NCBI RefSeq assembly: GCF_011742165.1
Contig: NZ_JAAQTO010000004.1
Location: forward strand, 62,001 to 126,000
Reading direction: 5' to 3'
DNA length: 64,000 nucleotides
Origin: Billgrantia bachuensis
GTDB taxonomy: Bacteria > Pseudomonadota > Gammaproteobacteria > Pseudomonadales > Halomonadaceae
A program made the translations under genes and the position numbers. The notes under the pieces are model-generated. The model did no database searches, was not told the DNA's origin, and was given only the letters and a program-made list of their open reading frames with translations. Of the stretch, positions 37,672 through 44,991 are shown piece after piece; position 1 is the first letter of the stretch; every line of letters starts with the position of its first letter.

Positions 37672-39138
37672 TCAAACCAAGGCCTGAGCTTCGTCTTTCG
37701 CAGCAGCTTTTTCAGCGCTTGAGACGAGGTAATCGCCGCCCAGCGTTACTCTCAACTCATGCCCTGCCCCCTCGGCCCACTCCAGCAACTTGGCCTTGAG
37801 CGCGGCCTGGGCGTGGGGGTCGCCGTGTACCAGGCGCACTTCACTGGGCGGCTGGCGCATGCGGCGCACGAAGTTGAGCAGGTCGTGCCGGTCGGCGTGG
37901 GCCGAGTAGCCGCTGACGGTTTCCACCCGCGCGCGAATGTCGATGCGCTGGCCATCCAGCATTACCCAGCCGCCCTTGGGGCCGTAGCGCTGAATGTCCC
38001 GCCCCGGTGTGCCGGCCGCCTGGTAGCCGGTAAAAAGCACGCAGTGGCGTTCGTCGCCGAGCATGCGCTTGAGGTAGTTCACCACCCTGCCGCCGCTGAC
38101 CATGCCACTGGCGGCGATTACCACTGCGGGCCTGCCGCTTACTGCCAGGTATTCGACCGTGCGCTCGTGTTCTTCGTGGCTGTCCACGGTGTAGAGGTTC
38201 TCGAAGCTGAGCGGGTGGCGGCCGCTGCGCAGCGTCTTGTGCGCTTCGGCATCCCACCACGGCTTGAGTTCGCGGTACACCTCGGTGAAGCGGGCGGCCA
38301 GGGGCGAGTCGACGATGATCTCGAGCTCGCGCCAGCGCTCGCTGCGGCCGTTGTATATCAGCCCTTCCAGTTCGTAGAGCAGTTCCTGAGTGCGGCCCAC
38401 ACTGAAGGCGGGGATCACCACGGTGCCGCCGTTTTCGAGCGAGCTGTCGATGGCGGCCTTGAGCCTTTCGCGGCGGTGGCGCCGGTCTTCGTGCAGGCGG
38501 TCGCCGTAGGTGCTTTCCAGCACCAGCACGTCGGCGCGATACGGCGGCTTGGGCGCGGGCAGCAGCGGCGCGTAGGGCGCACCCAGGTCGCCGGAGAAGA
38601 CGGTTCGCTGGCCTTTTCCCTGGAGTTGGCCGCTGGCCTTGTCCTGGGTGTCCACTTCCACGTAGGCGGAGCCGAGTATGTGCCCGGCGCGCTGCAGCTT
38701 GACCCGTACGCGGTGGCGCTCGTCGTCGAGCACGGTATGCCAGCTCTGGTAGTCCAGCGCCACCAAGCGCCCCTGCACTTCGGCCAGGAAGCGTTCGATC
38801 AGTGCGCGGTCGCGGGTGAAGCCGATCTTCAGGGCGTCTTCAATGACCAATGGCAGTAGCCGGGCCGAGGGCACCGAGCAGAGAATCGGCCCCTTGTAGC
38901 CCGCCGCCAGCAAATAGGGCAGCCGGCCGATGTGGTCGATGTGCACGTGGGTGACCACCAGCGCCAGCACGTCATCCACCGGAAAGCGCACTTTGTGCTG
39001 TTCGAGGCTGTCTAGATGCTCGGCATCCTGCCCCTGGAACAGGCCGCAGTCGATCAGCAGCGCCCGGTCCGGCGCGATCTGCAAGCGGTGGCAGCTGCCG
39101 GTTACGCCCGCCCCGCCGCCGTGATGGAGTATGTTCAA
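37672..39138 (-). CDS. beta-CASP metallo-beta-lactamase fold RNA-processing-like hydrolase
   Basis: A 488-residue metallohydrolase. N-terminal metal site: [20 protein letters not shown] (HxHxDH), then [14 protein letters not shown]. The beta-CASP insert includes [11 protein letters not shown] and [40 protein letters not shown] and the C-terminal [19 protein letters not shown] plus [10 protein letters not shown] are the Zn-dependent RNA-specificity (RMMBL) motifs. Family members are RNA nucleases or YsH1/CPSF73-like enzymes. Its place between ugd and the UDP-GlcA epimerase is odd, as no link to glycans is known. Confidence 0.88.
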   Translation of the reverse strand: MNILHHGGGAGVTGSCHRLQIAPDRALLIDCGLFQGQDAEHLDSLEQHKVRFPVDDVLALVVTHVHIDHIGRLPYLLAAGYKGPILCSVPSARLLPLVIEDALKIGFTRDRALIERFLAEVQGRLVALDYQSWHTVLDDERHRVRVKLQRAGHILGSAYVEVDTQDKASGQLQGKGQRTVFSGDLGAPYAPLLPAPKPPYRADVLVLESTYGDRLHEDRRHRRERLKAAIDSSLENGGTVVIPAFSVGRTQELLYELEGLIYNGRSERWRELEIIVDSPLAARFTEVYRELKPWWDAEAHKTLRSGRHPLSFENLYTVDSHEEHERTVEYLAVSGRPAVVIAASGMVSGGRVVNYLKRMLGDERHCVLFTGYQAAGTPGRDIQRYGPKGGWVMLDGQRIDIRARVETVSGYSAHADRHDLLNFVRRMRQPPSEVRLVHGDPHAQAALKAKLLEWAEGAGHELRVTLGGDYLVSSAEKAAAKDEAQALV

Positions 39139-39196
39139 GTCGTCGTCCTTTACTTCTTGTTCTGTGAACCTTTGCTTTTGGATCTTGCCCTGCGAA

Positions 39197-40204
39197 TCAG
39201 ACGCCGTAGAAATTGCGGTACCACGCCACGAAACGCTTCACCCCCTCTTCCACTTGCACCTGTGGGCGGTAGCCGGTGGCTTCCAGCAGCGCTTCGGTGT
39301 CGGCCCAGGTTCGCTGCACGTCGCCGGGCTGCATGGGCAGGTATTCGCAGTTGGCCTCACGCCCGGTGGCGGCTTCCAAAGCACGGATGAACGACATCAG
39401 CGAGACCGGCGCGCCATAGCCGATGTTGTACAGCGCGTAAGGGGCGGTGCTGCGGTCGGGCCGGGCGCTGGCGGCGACGCGATCGGGTGTGGATTGAGGG
39501 ATCACGTCCTGGATGCGCACGATACCTTCCACGATGTCATCGATGTAGGTGAAATCCCGTGACATGTCGCCGTGGTTGTACACCTGGATCGGCTTGTCTT
39601 CGAACATCGCCTTGACGAACTTGAAGATAGCCATGTCGGGCCGGCCCCAGGGGCCGTAGACGGTGAAGAAGCGTAGCCCCGTCATCGGCACGCCGTAGAG
39701 GTGGGCGTACGTGTGGCTCATCAGCTCGTTGGCCTTCTTCGTGGCCGCGTAAAGGCTGACGGGATGATCCACGTTGTCGCCGGTATCGAACGGCGTCTTG
39801 GCGTTCATGCCGTACACCGAGCTCGAGGAGGCGTACACCAGATGTCCCACCTTGTGCAGCCGGCACCCTTCCAGCACGTTGAGGTGGCCGATCAGGTTGG
39901 AGTCGGCGTAAACGTGAGGGTTTTCCAGCGAATAGCGCACACCGGCCTGGGCGGCCAGGTGGATCACCCGATCGAACTCGTTCTCGCGGAACAGCGCGGC
40001 CATGGCTTCGCGGTCGCCGAGATCCAGATGGATGAAGCGAATGTCATGGCACTCGGCCAGATCGTAAAGACGCGCCTGCTTGAGTGAGACGTCGTAATAG
40101 GTATTGAGGTTGTCGATACCGACGATCTCATGGCCTTGCCCACTCAAGCGCTTGGCCACCGCGTGGCCGATAAACCCAGCGATACCGGTAATAAGCAGTT
40201 TCAC
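39197..40204 (-). CDS. NAD-dependent epimerase, UDP-glucuronate 4-epimerase type
   Basis: A 335-residue extended short-chain dehydrogenase. Seen: LITGIAGFIGHAVAKRLSGQGHEIVGIDNLN, FIHLDLGDREAM, VIHLAAQAGVRYSLENPH, VYASSSSVYG, the catalytic YAATKKANELM, and TGLRFFTVYGPWGRPDMA. The RYSLENP and GPWGRPDMA stretches are those of UDP-glucuronate epimerases (CapI/GAE), giving UDP-galacturonate from the product of ugd. It heads the 40-kb minus-strand locus. Confidence 0.9.
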   Translation of the reverse strand: MKLLITGIAGFIGHAVAKRLSGQGHEIVGIDNLNTYYDVSLKQARLYDLAECHDIRFIHLDLGDREAMAALFRENEFDRVIHLAAQAGVRYSLENPHVYADSNLIGHLNVLEGCRLHKVGHLVYASSSSVYGMNAKTPFDTGDNVDHPVSLYAATKKANELMSHTYAHLYGVPMTGLRFFTVYGPWGRPDMAIFKFVKAMFEDKPIQVYNHGDMSRDFTYIDDIVEGIVRIQDVIPQSTPDRVAASARPDRSTAPYALYNIGYGAPVSLMSFIRALEAATGREANCEYLPMQPGDVQRTWADTEALLEATGYRPQVQVEEGVKRFVAWYRNFYGV

Positions 40205-40289
40205 ATTGAGCCTACGCTTCTCTTCGCAACGTGTCGTTACACAAAAGACGTGTTTCGCTACCCATCTTAACGGAAGCGCAGAGCGCCGC

Positions 40290-40304
40290 GAGATGATTCA
40301 TCTC
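40290..40304. repeat. 7-bp inverted repeat upstream of the epimerase gene
   Basis: GAGATGA and TCATCTC flank a single T, 86 bases before the epimerase start codon. The near-perfect dyad is the size of a dimeric repressor or activator site. The binding protein is unknown. Confidence 0.4.
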
Positions 40305-40349
40305 ATGTCGTGGGTATGATTCTGCCGAGCACGCCTTTCAGACACGCTA

Positions 40350-40373
40350 CCGCCCGGGGATTGTTCCGGGCGG
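40350..40373. terminator. GC-rich hairpin, possible terminator
   Basis: CCGCCCGG (40350-40357) and CCGGGCGG (40366-40373) pair perfectly around an 8-base loop. There is no strong U tract on either strand, so it may act as a weak terminator for the gene to its right (40683-41189) or a structured leader element. Confidence 0.4.
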
Positions 40374-40682
40374 TTCCCTGGCCCTGTTGCGAAGCGATAC
40401 CAGGACGAGCGGGACGGAACTTCTTGAGAATGCGCACGGCGAACCTCAGGCAAGGTTCAACCCTTGGCGCCACTGCTCACGGTCCGTCGCCGAGCTGAGG
40501 CTCGACTGCCCTTCCCTGCCGGTATCGTTATTTGAATGACGCAATTCTACGGCACTGCGGCGCGATGCTCTACCGTGGAGTGAGAGCAAATATTCTGCGC
40601 CTTCAAATGGTTGTTTCACTTTTTACGAAACTATGACAGCGCATAGCACTGTTTACTGAGACGCACTCTAAGCAACGCTTCA

Positions 40683-41189
40683 TCAACGGCAACGCCAAAC
40701 GGCCAGGCGATGAACGAGGGCGAGCAGAATCAAGCCGGCGGCAAGCCAGCCAAGGCCGCTGACCAAGGCATTGAAGCCGCTGGGTAGGCTATGCGGTGGA
40801 CGAAAGCTGATGCCGTGTTCGGCAAGACGTGCCACGAGATAAGTTGGGGCCGCCACCAGCGCCAGCGCGGTACTGGAGTGCCATGCGGCCAGGCGCCGGG
40901 TGATGCGCCACGGCTCGCCGGGAGGCTTGGCAACAGACTTGGCAGCGGTGGCCTTGGGCTTCGCACTGCTTTTAGGCGCGCGCTTGGCCGCAGCGGTTCT
41001 CTGCGTTTTACCGCCGCGCCTGGAGGTAGCTCCCCGGGCCTTGCCGGCACGCTTGTCGCTTCCCAGGGGGAAGCCGGAGGCGACCCAGCGAAGCAGGCGG
41101 GAAAGCGCCCAGCCAAGTGTGAACAGCACGGACAGCGCGACGCTGCCCATCACCAGGAGATAGGTCATCGGCGCAGAAATATCGATCAT
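40683..41189 (-). CDS. unrecognised membrane protein with Ala/Lys/Arg-rich linker
   Basis: A 168-residue protein with one N-terminal membrane segment (TYLLVMGSVALSVLFTLGWAL), a very basic low-complexity linker at about residues 45-90 (KRAGKARGATSRRGGKTQ, AKPKATAAKSVAKPP, like histone H1 tails), and two C-terminal hydrophobic segments (ALALVAAPTYLVA and ALVSGLGWLAAGLILLALVH). The linker would be cytosolic or periplasmic depending on topology and could bind nucleic acid or anionic polymer. Family not recognised. Its start is seven bases from the upstream gene stop, so both are cotranscribed. Confidence 0.6.
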   Translation of the reverse strand: MIDISAPMTYLLVMGSVALSVLFTLGWALSRLLRWVASGFPLGSDKRAGKARGATSRRGGKTQRTAAAKRAPKSSAKPKATAAKSVAKPPGEPWRITRRLAAWHSSTALALVAAPTYLVARLAEHGISFRPPHSLPSGFNALVSGLGWLAAGLILLALVHRLAVWRCR

Positions 41190-41196
41190 TGGCGAT

Positions 41197-41493
41197 TCAG
41201 GCGATATGGCCGAGCATTTGCAGGGTACGCAGCAAAACGGCCACGCTCTCCTTGGGCTGGGCGTATTCCTTCATCAGCGACTGGAGCCGCGTTTCGAACG
41301 CCTGTTGGCGCTGCTGCCGCTCTTCCGCCTCCAGCTCCGCCAGGCTGCGCACAGGCGGTCCGGTGGGTATATCGAGGCGGGAATTGGGCTTTTCCAGCTC
41401 GCGCAGCGCCTGAGCGAATGCGTCGTCGAGCTCGCGAAACTTGCGTAGCTTTTCGCGCTCGTCCATGGAACGGTTGGGTTTCTGGTTTCTCAT
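41197..41493 (-). CDS. small helical protein of unknown function
   Basis: A 98-residue soluble, highly charged protein, mostly predicted helix (MDEREKLRKFRELDDAFAQALRELEK and SLAELEAEERQQRQQAFETRLQSLMKEY), suggesting a coiled coil. No family recognised. The ATG at 41493 begins the compact frame; a longer frame upstream is less likely. It is the first gene of a two-gene unit with the basic membrane protein. Confidence 0.6.
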   Translation of the reverse strand: MRNQKPNRSMDEREKLRKFRELDDAFAQALRELEKPNSRLDIPTGPPVRSLAELEAEERQQRQQAFETRLQSLMKEYAQPKESVAVLLRTLQMLGHIA

Positions 41494-41833
41494 TTCTATC
41501 CGTAATTTGTACCAGGCGGCACTCGCGGGTGACCGCCCCGAGTATACCGCCAAACCGTGTGGTAGCGAAGGCTGGCCCTTGCGCTACCCTGAAGATACAC
41601 AGCCTGCAATCAAGGAGCTCATATCGACTCCGGCCACAATTATGCACAAACGGTCAAATCCGTTACCCAAACTTGCCTTTGCCTCCCGCGAAAGCGCATA
41701 AAGAGGTGCATAAAAACCATAAAAACAGCAGGCGATATGCCTACCTGGCATAGCCAGGGCACTTCAGAGAGCGCCAGCGTTGATATGGATGCAGCAACCT
41801 TCATTTTGCTGCGGGTTCAAGCAAGGGACAGTT
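41494..41833. promoter_or_regulatory. divergent intergenic region between the small-protein unit and the AraC-type gene
   Basis: About 340 bases with no supported gene. It contains AT-rich DNA at about 41690-41730 and a short dyad ATGCC-TACCT-GGCAT near 41737-41752. AGGGA at 41824-41828 gives the ribosome site for the AraC gene. Promoters for both directions must lie here; none was pinned down. Confidence 0.35.
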
Positions 41834-42655
41834 ATGTTTAACGAGATGATGCGGGCGGAGATCTGGCTGCAGGATCACTTGGATAGCCAGCAGGGAATAG
41901 AAGACCTCGCCAGCCGACTCGGTTATTCGACCTCACAGGTTCGGCGCAGGTTCAAGCAGTGCTTCGGTCTGTCCCCTAGCGCTTATCGCGACACCCTGCG
42001 ATTGGAAAAAGCGGCACGCTTGCTGGCGTTCACCCCTTTCTCCATCCAGACTATCGCATCCCGCTGCGGCTATCGGAATCATTCCGCCTTCAGTCGAGCT
42101 TTCCAACGATACCACAATCAAACGCCTCGCCAATACCGTCAGGCGTTGCGATTGAAACTCCATCACAACCCCTACTGCCAGGGGCATGGCGGTGACCCAC
42201 CCAAGTATGAAATTCGTAAGGCTCCTTCACGCCAAGCCCTGGTAACACGCCTGTACCGAAAGGAACGTAGCCACCCCCTCGGAGTGCTGCGTAAATGGGC
42301 CAATCATGCCAAGGGCGTGGAGAGCCTGCCGGATCGCGTGCGTCAAGGGAAAACCATTGCCTTGATGCACAACATTCCACTGCCCAGCGACGTGGAGCGC
42401 ATCGATGTAGGCCCGCTCATCAACGGCGACGAGGCACCGGGCATTGCCATTCCAGCGTCCTTTCGCTTGCTGAACCTGCCGGCCCAGAAGCACGCTTGCG
42501 TGGAGCTGGAATCGATGGAAATGATTCCCGACGTGATTCTCTACTTGGTGTGCGAAGGCCTTCCAAAAGAGAGCCTTCATGCCAGCGGCGAAGCGGTTCA
42601 GGTGGAATGGAGCGCGGATAGCGTACTCATCAGGCTTCCTGTCCAGCACGCCTGA
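41834..42655 (+). CDS. AraC-family regulator with GyrI-like effector domain
   Basis: A 273-residue regulator of the MarA/Rob type layout. The two helix-turn-helix motifs come first: QGIEDLASRLGYSTSQVRRRFKQCFGLSPSAYRD and TPFSIQTIASRCGYRNHSAFSRAFQRYHNQTPRQYRQ. The C-terminal half (residues about 125-273) resembles the GyrI-like small-molecule binding fold, which senses drugs or other hydrophobic compounds. ATG at 41834 has AGGGA five bases upstream; an ATG 54 bases earlier is weaker. Targets are unknown; it faces a hairpin separating it from mvaT. Confidence 0.88.
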   Translation: MFNEMMRAEIWLQDHLDSQQGIEDLASRLGYSTSQVRRRFKQCFGLSPSAYRDTLRLEKAARLLAFTPFSIQTIASRCGYRNHSAFSRAFQRYHNQTPRQYRQALRLKLHHNPYCQGHGGDPPKYEIRKAPSRQALVTRLYRKERSHPLGVLRKWANHAKGVESLPDRVRQGKTIALMHNIPLPSDVERIDVGPLINGDEAPGIAIPASFRLLNLPAQKHACVELESMEMIPDVILYLVCEGLPKESLHASGEAVQVEWSADSVLIRLPVQHA

Positions 42656-42668
42656 TAACTAACCACCA

Positions 42669-42697
42669 GAGGGCCCGCGCAATCGGCGCGCGCCCTC
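42669..42697. terminator. GC-rich hairpin between the AraC-type gene and mvaT
   Basis: GAGGGCCCGCGC (42669-42680) pairs with GCGCGCGCCCTC (42686-42697) with one mismatch around a 5-base loop. It lies between two converging genes and could end both transcripts, although no U tract is obvious. Confidence 0.5.
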
Positions 42698-42753
42698 ACA
42701 GCCCGGCCTGAAGTTCGGTATTCAACTCCAGACCTCTCGACTCAACTCTTTAC

Positions 42754-43134
42754 TCAGGACTCGACGCGAACCAGCCAGCCTTCAACGGTGTCGGAACCGA
42801 ACTCGTCTTTCCATGCCTTGAGTGTCTTCTGGTTACCGCCGCGGGTCTCCACCACTTCGCCGGTCTTCGGGTTCTTGTAGATCTTCAGCTTGCGCTTGCG
42901 GCGACCGGTGCTGGAAGAGGCTGCTGCCTTGGCCGGTGCGGATTTGCTGCCCTGCGGCTCGAGCAGGCCGATAACGTCGGTTGAGCTTTTGTTGAACTCG
43001 CGCATCAAGGCTTCGAGCTTGTCCTTGAACTCCAGTTCCGCCTTCAAACGATCGTCGTTCTGCAGCCGCTCCATTTCAGCCTGAAGCTGCTTGAGCTGCT
43101 GTTCTTTCTGCATGAATTCGCTGAGAAGAGACAT
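42754..43134 (-). CDS. mvaT: MvaT-family H-NS-like nucleoid protein
   Basis: A 126-residue xenogeneic silencer of the MvaT/MvaU type. The N-terminal coiled coil (SLLSEFMQKEQQLKQLQAEMERLQNDDRLKAELEFKDKLEALMREF) drives oligomer formation. A linker with GSKSAPAKAAASSS leads to the DNA-binding end: GRRKRKLKIYKNPKTGEVVETRGGNQKTLKAWKDEFG, including the R-G-G-N loop that reads the minor groove of AT-rich DNA. The ATG at 43134 matches the family start; GTG at 43140 is an alternative. It is a plausible silencer for the AT-rich part of the glycan locus. Confidence 0.92.
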   Translation of the reverse strand: MSLLSEFMQKEQQLKQLQAEMERLQNDDRLKAELEFKDKLEALMREFNKSSTDVIGLLEPQGSKSAPAKAAASSSTGRRKRKLKIYKNPKTGEVVETRGGNQKTLKAWKDEFGSDTVEGWLVRVES

Positions 43135-43621
43135 ATACACGTTCCTTGCAATTGGGATATTTTGGGATGCCGCCTATAAATACAACAACGCGAACCAAAT
43201 GACAATACTTCAATGTAGTTTTAGTCGATTTGCATCGGCTGAGTCAAATAGGCAAGCCTGCCAATTAGTACGATGAGTAAGCGGCACTCAACGTAACCGC
43301 AACACACTCGAACTGAAAACGTACGCCTTGTCAATCTTGGAACTTTTGTGAGTAGAAACTCACCAGGTTGAATCGCCGCTGAACCTTTGTTCGCGCTGTT
43401 GCGCTGAATCACCTAACCGAGGTCAAGAAACCGCTCGGCGGCGGGCCAAAGTGAGCCACTGAAGTATTGCGACCACTTTCAAAAGCGATACAGACCAGCG
43501 GCCACAAAGGCCATTTAAATTAGTTTTATCTAATTGAGAAATTTGTACCTTACAGAGCTTTTGTTACACTTCTACCCAGGAACGATCCGGATGCGATCGA
43601 GGACACGACGAAAGGGATGTC
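43135..43621. promoter_or_regulatory. AT-rich divergent region between mvaT and the Crp/Fnr-type gene
   Basis: About 490 bases without a supported gene, AT-richer than average. On the minus strand TTGTCA (43200-43205) and a 17-base spacer lead to TATTTA (43177-43182), a possible mvaT promoter. Toward the right is an inverted repeat (43518-43535). H-NS-type proteins commonly autoregulate, and the AT-rich DNA would suit that. Confidence 0.35.
43518..43535. repeat. AT-rich inverted repeat upstream of the Crp/Fnr-type gene
   Basis: AATTAG (43518-43523) and CTAATT (43530-43535) around TTTTAT, about 87 bases before the start codon at 43622. It could be an operator, possibly for the Crp/Fnr-type protein itself. 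Not similar to the canonical Fnr or Crp consensus. Confidence 0.3.
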
Positions 43622-44326
43622 ATGTACTTGTTCCATAACTTCAAGTCACGCAACGATTTATGCCCCGAAGACAAGCGAATTTTCAGTAGCCATGTCGGCC
43701 CGGTGCGGGAGGTGAAGAAAGGAAGCCACCTGGCCCGCGAGGGAGACAGGCTGGAATGCCTGCACCTCATCGAGGACGGCTGGGCCTGCCGCTACAGGAT
43801 GCTGCGCGATGGCAGCGAGCCCATCACTTCGCTACTGCTGCCTGGGGATATCAGCGACAATGGCCAGGGCCTACATAACAGGCTGGAATTTTCCATCAGG
43901 GCCATTACACCGCTTCGCTTCACCACTATCGACTCAACCAGTGCCGAGCGATTGTTCGAGCGCCCCAGAATACTTCGCCTGTTCCGGGCATCGGGCCATA
44001 TCAGCCATAGCATGGCCTTGAATTGGATCATCAATGTCTCGGCGCGCAACGCCGAGGGGCGTATCGCCAACTTGCTGTGTGAATGCTACGCCCGTTCTCA
44101 TGCTGCCGGGCTGACCTATCGTGGCCGATACTTCTTCCCGCTTACGCAGACGGAAATATCCGATGTACTGGGCCTTTCCAGCGTTCATGTAAGCCGCTCG
44201 ATCGGCAAGATCAAGCGCAAGGGGCTGATAGAGAACTGCGACAACAAGCAGATTCAGATCAAGAACTGGCACGGCCTGGCCGCCCTGGGCGATTTCAAGC
44301 ATGCACACCTCGAGATCGCCCCTTGA
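43622..44326 (+). CDS. Crp/Fnr-family transcriptional regulator
   Basis: A 234-residue regulator: an N-terminal cyclic-nucleotide-binding beta barrel (VREVKKGSHLAREGDRLECLHLIEDGWACRYRMLRDGSEPITSLLLPGDIS), a dimer helix at about 130-145, and a C-terminal winged helix with FFPLTQTEISDVLGLSSVHVSRSIGKIKRKGLIE. It lacks the N-terminal cysteine cluster of Fnr, so oxygen sensing through iron-sulfur is unlikely. The ligand is unknown. Its neighbours, mvaT and the effector pair, do not identify its targets. Confidence 0.9.
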   Translation: MYLFHNFKSRNDLCPEDKRIFSSHVGPVREVKKGSHLAREGDRLECLHLIEDGWACRYRMLRDGSEPITSLLLPGDISDNGQGLHNRLEFSIRAITPLRFTTIDSTSAERLFERPRILRLFRASGHISHSMALNWIINVSARNAEGRIANLLCECYARSHAAGLTYRGRYFFPLTQTEISDVLGLSSVHVSRSIGKIKRKGLIENCDNKQIQIKNWHGLAALGDFKHAHLEIAP

Positions 44327-44385
44327 TCGTCTAAGCTCACTACCGCAAAACAAGCACAACAGCCGAACCACTCACCACCCCACTC

Positions 44386-44991
44386 TTACCAAGGCGAGGG
44401 AATAACTCCTTCGTCAACGCGCCGTTGGGTTTGGCTGCGGAAGGTAGATGGGTCGCCCTCCACTTCCTCGGCCCACGCAGATTCCACAATCGGCGCATGG
44501 AAATCCTGGCTGCGATCATTTCCGCAGGCTTTGCAGTATGCCCGCCACCACACAATGACTTCGCCCTTGCCGGAGAAGCCAGTTACCAAGTAGTGGAGGT
44601 ATTGGGACGGAGGATAATCCCGGTACCACTGTTGTAGCAGAGCATCGGTATCCGGTAGCTCCAGATCGATCTCGTAGAAGGTCTGGGTGCGGTAGGAAAA
44701 CCAGCGTGCCTGAACCGATGAAGGCGCGGGCATAGGGTGGGCCAGTGCGTTGACGGCACCCAGCCGAGGGGGCCTGTGCTCGAATCCTGCGCTGGAATTT
44801 CCTGCAGGGGTGCTCCAAGAATGGTCAAAGCTCAGTTCTTGTATCCAGATTGGCCATCCCCGGGGGCCGCCGACGGGCTGGACGGCAAAGTCATAACGTC
44901 GCGACGCAGGCTCCGCCTCACAGGCAGCGGTTAATAACAGCAAGCCCAGCAGCAGCACAGGGCGCAAACGGCTCTTCCATGACCTAGGCAT
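44386..44991 (-). CDS. DUF2931 lipoprotein, likely immunity to the adjacent phospholipase effector
   Basis: A 201-residue protein with a lipoprotein signal (RPVLLLGLLLLTAACEAEP; the lipobox is TAAC, cysteine near residue 24). The body matches DUF2931: FAVQPVGGPRGWPIWI, then QARWFSYRTQTFYEIDLELPD, YLVTGFSGKGEVIVWWRA. Members beside Tle1-type effectors protect against them, acting in the periplasm where the lipase arrives. The start overlaps the effector stop by eight bases, a classic effector-immunity layout. Confidence 0.78.
   Translation of the reverse strand: MPRSWKSRLRPVLLLGLLLLTAACEAEPASRRYDFAVQPVGGPRGWPIWIQELSFDHSWSTPAGNSSAGFEHRPPRLGAVNALAHPMPAPSSVQARWFSYRTQTFYEIDLELPDTDALLQQWYRDYPPSQYLHYLVTGFSGKGEVIVWWRAYCKACGNDRSQDFHAPIVESAWAEEVEGDPSTFRSQTQRRVDEGVIPSPW

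Larger units (their letters stand above)
40205..40682. promoter_or_regulatory. non-coding region heading the polysaccharide locus
   Basis: A 478-base gap between the epimerase start and the next minus-strand gene. It holds no convincing gene. It contains two inverted repeats (40290-40304 and 40350-40373) and an AT-richer stretch around 40590-40650. As the first non-coding DNA upstream of the long minus-strand run it is a likely promoter region. No JUMPstart/ops element was found in it by eye. Confidence 0.4.

Noticed and set aside
40310..40498. Small plus-strand gene of 62 codons
   Set aside because: No ribosome site, no hydrophobic or domain pattern, and it covers a stem-loop; it looks like chance open frame.
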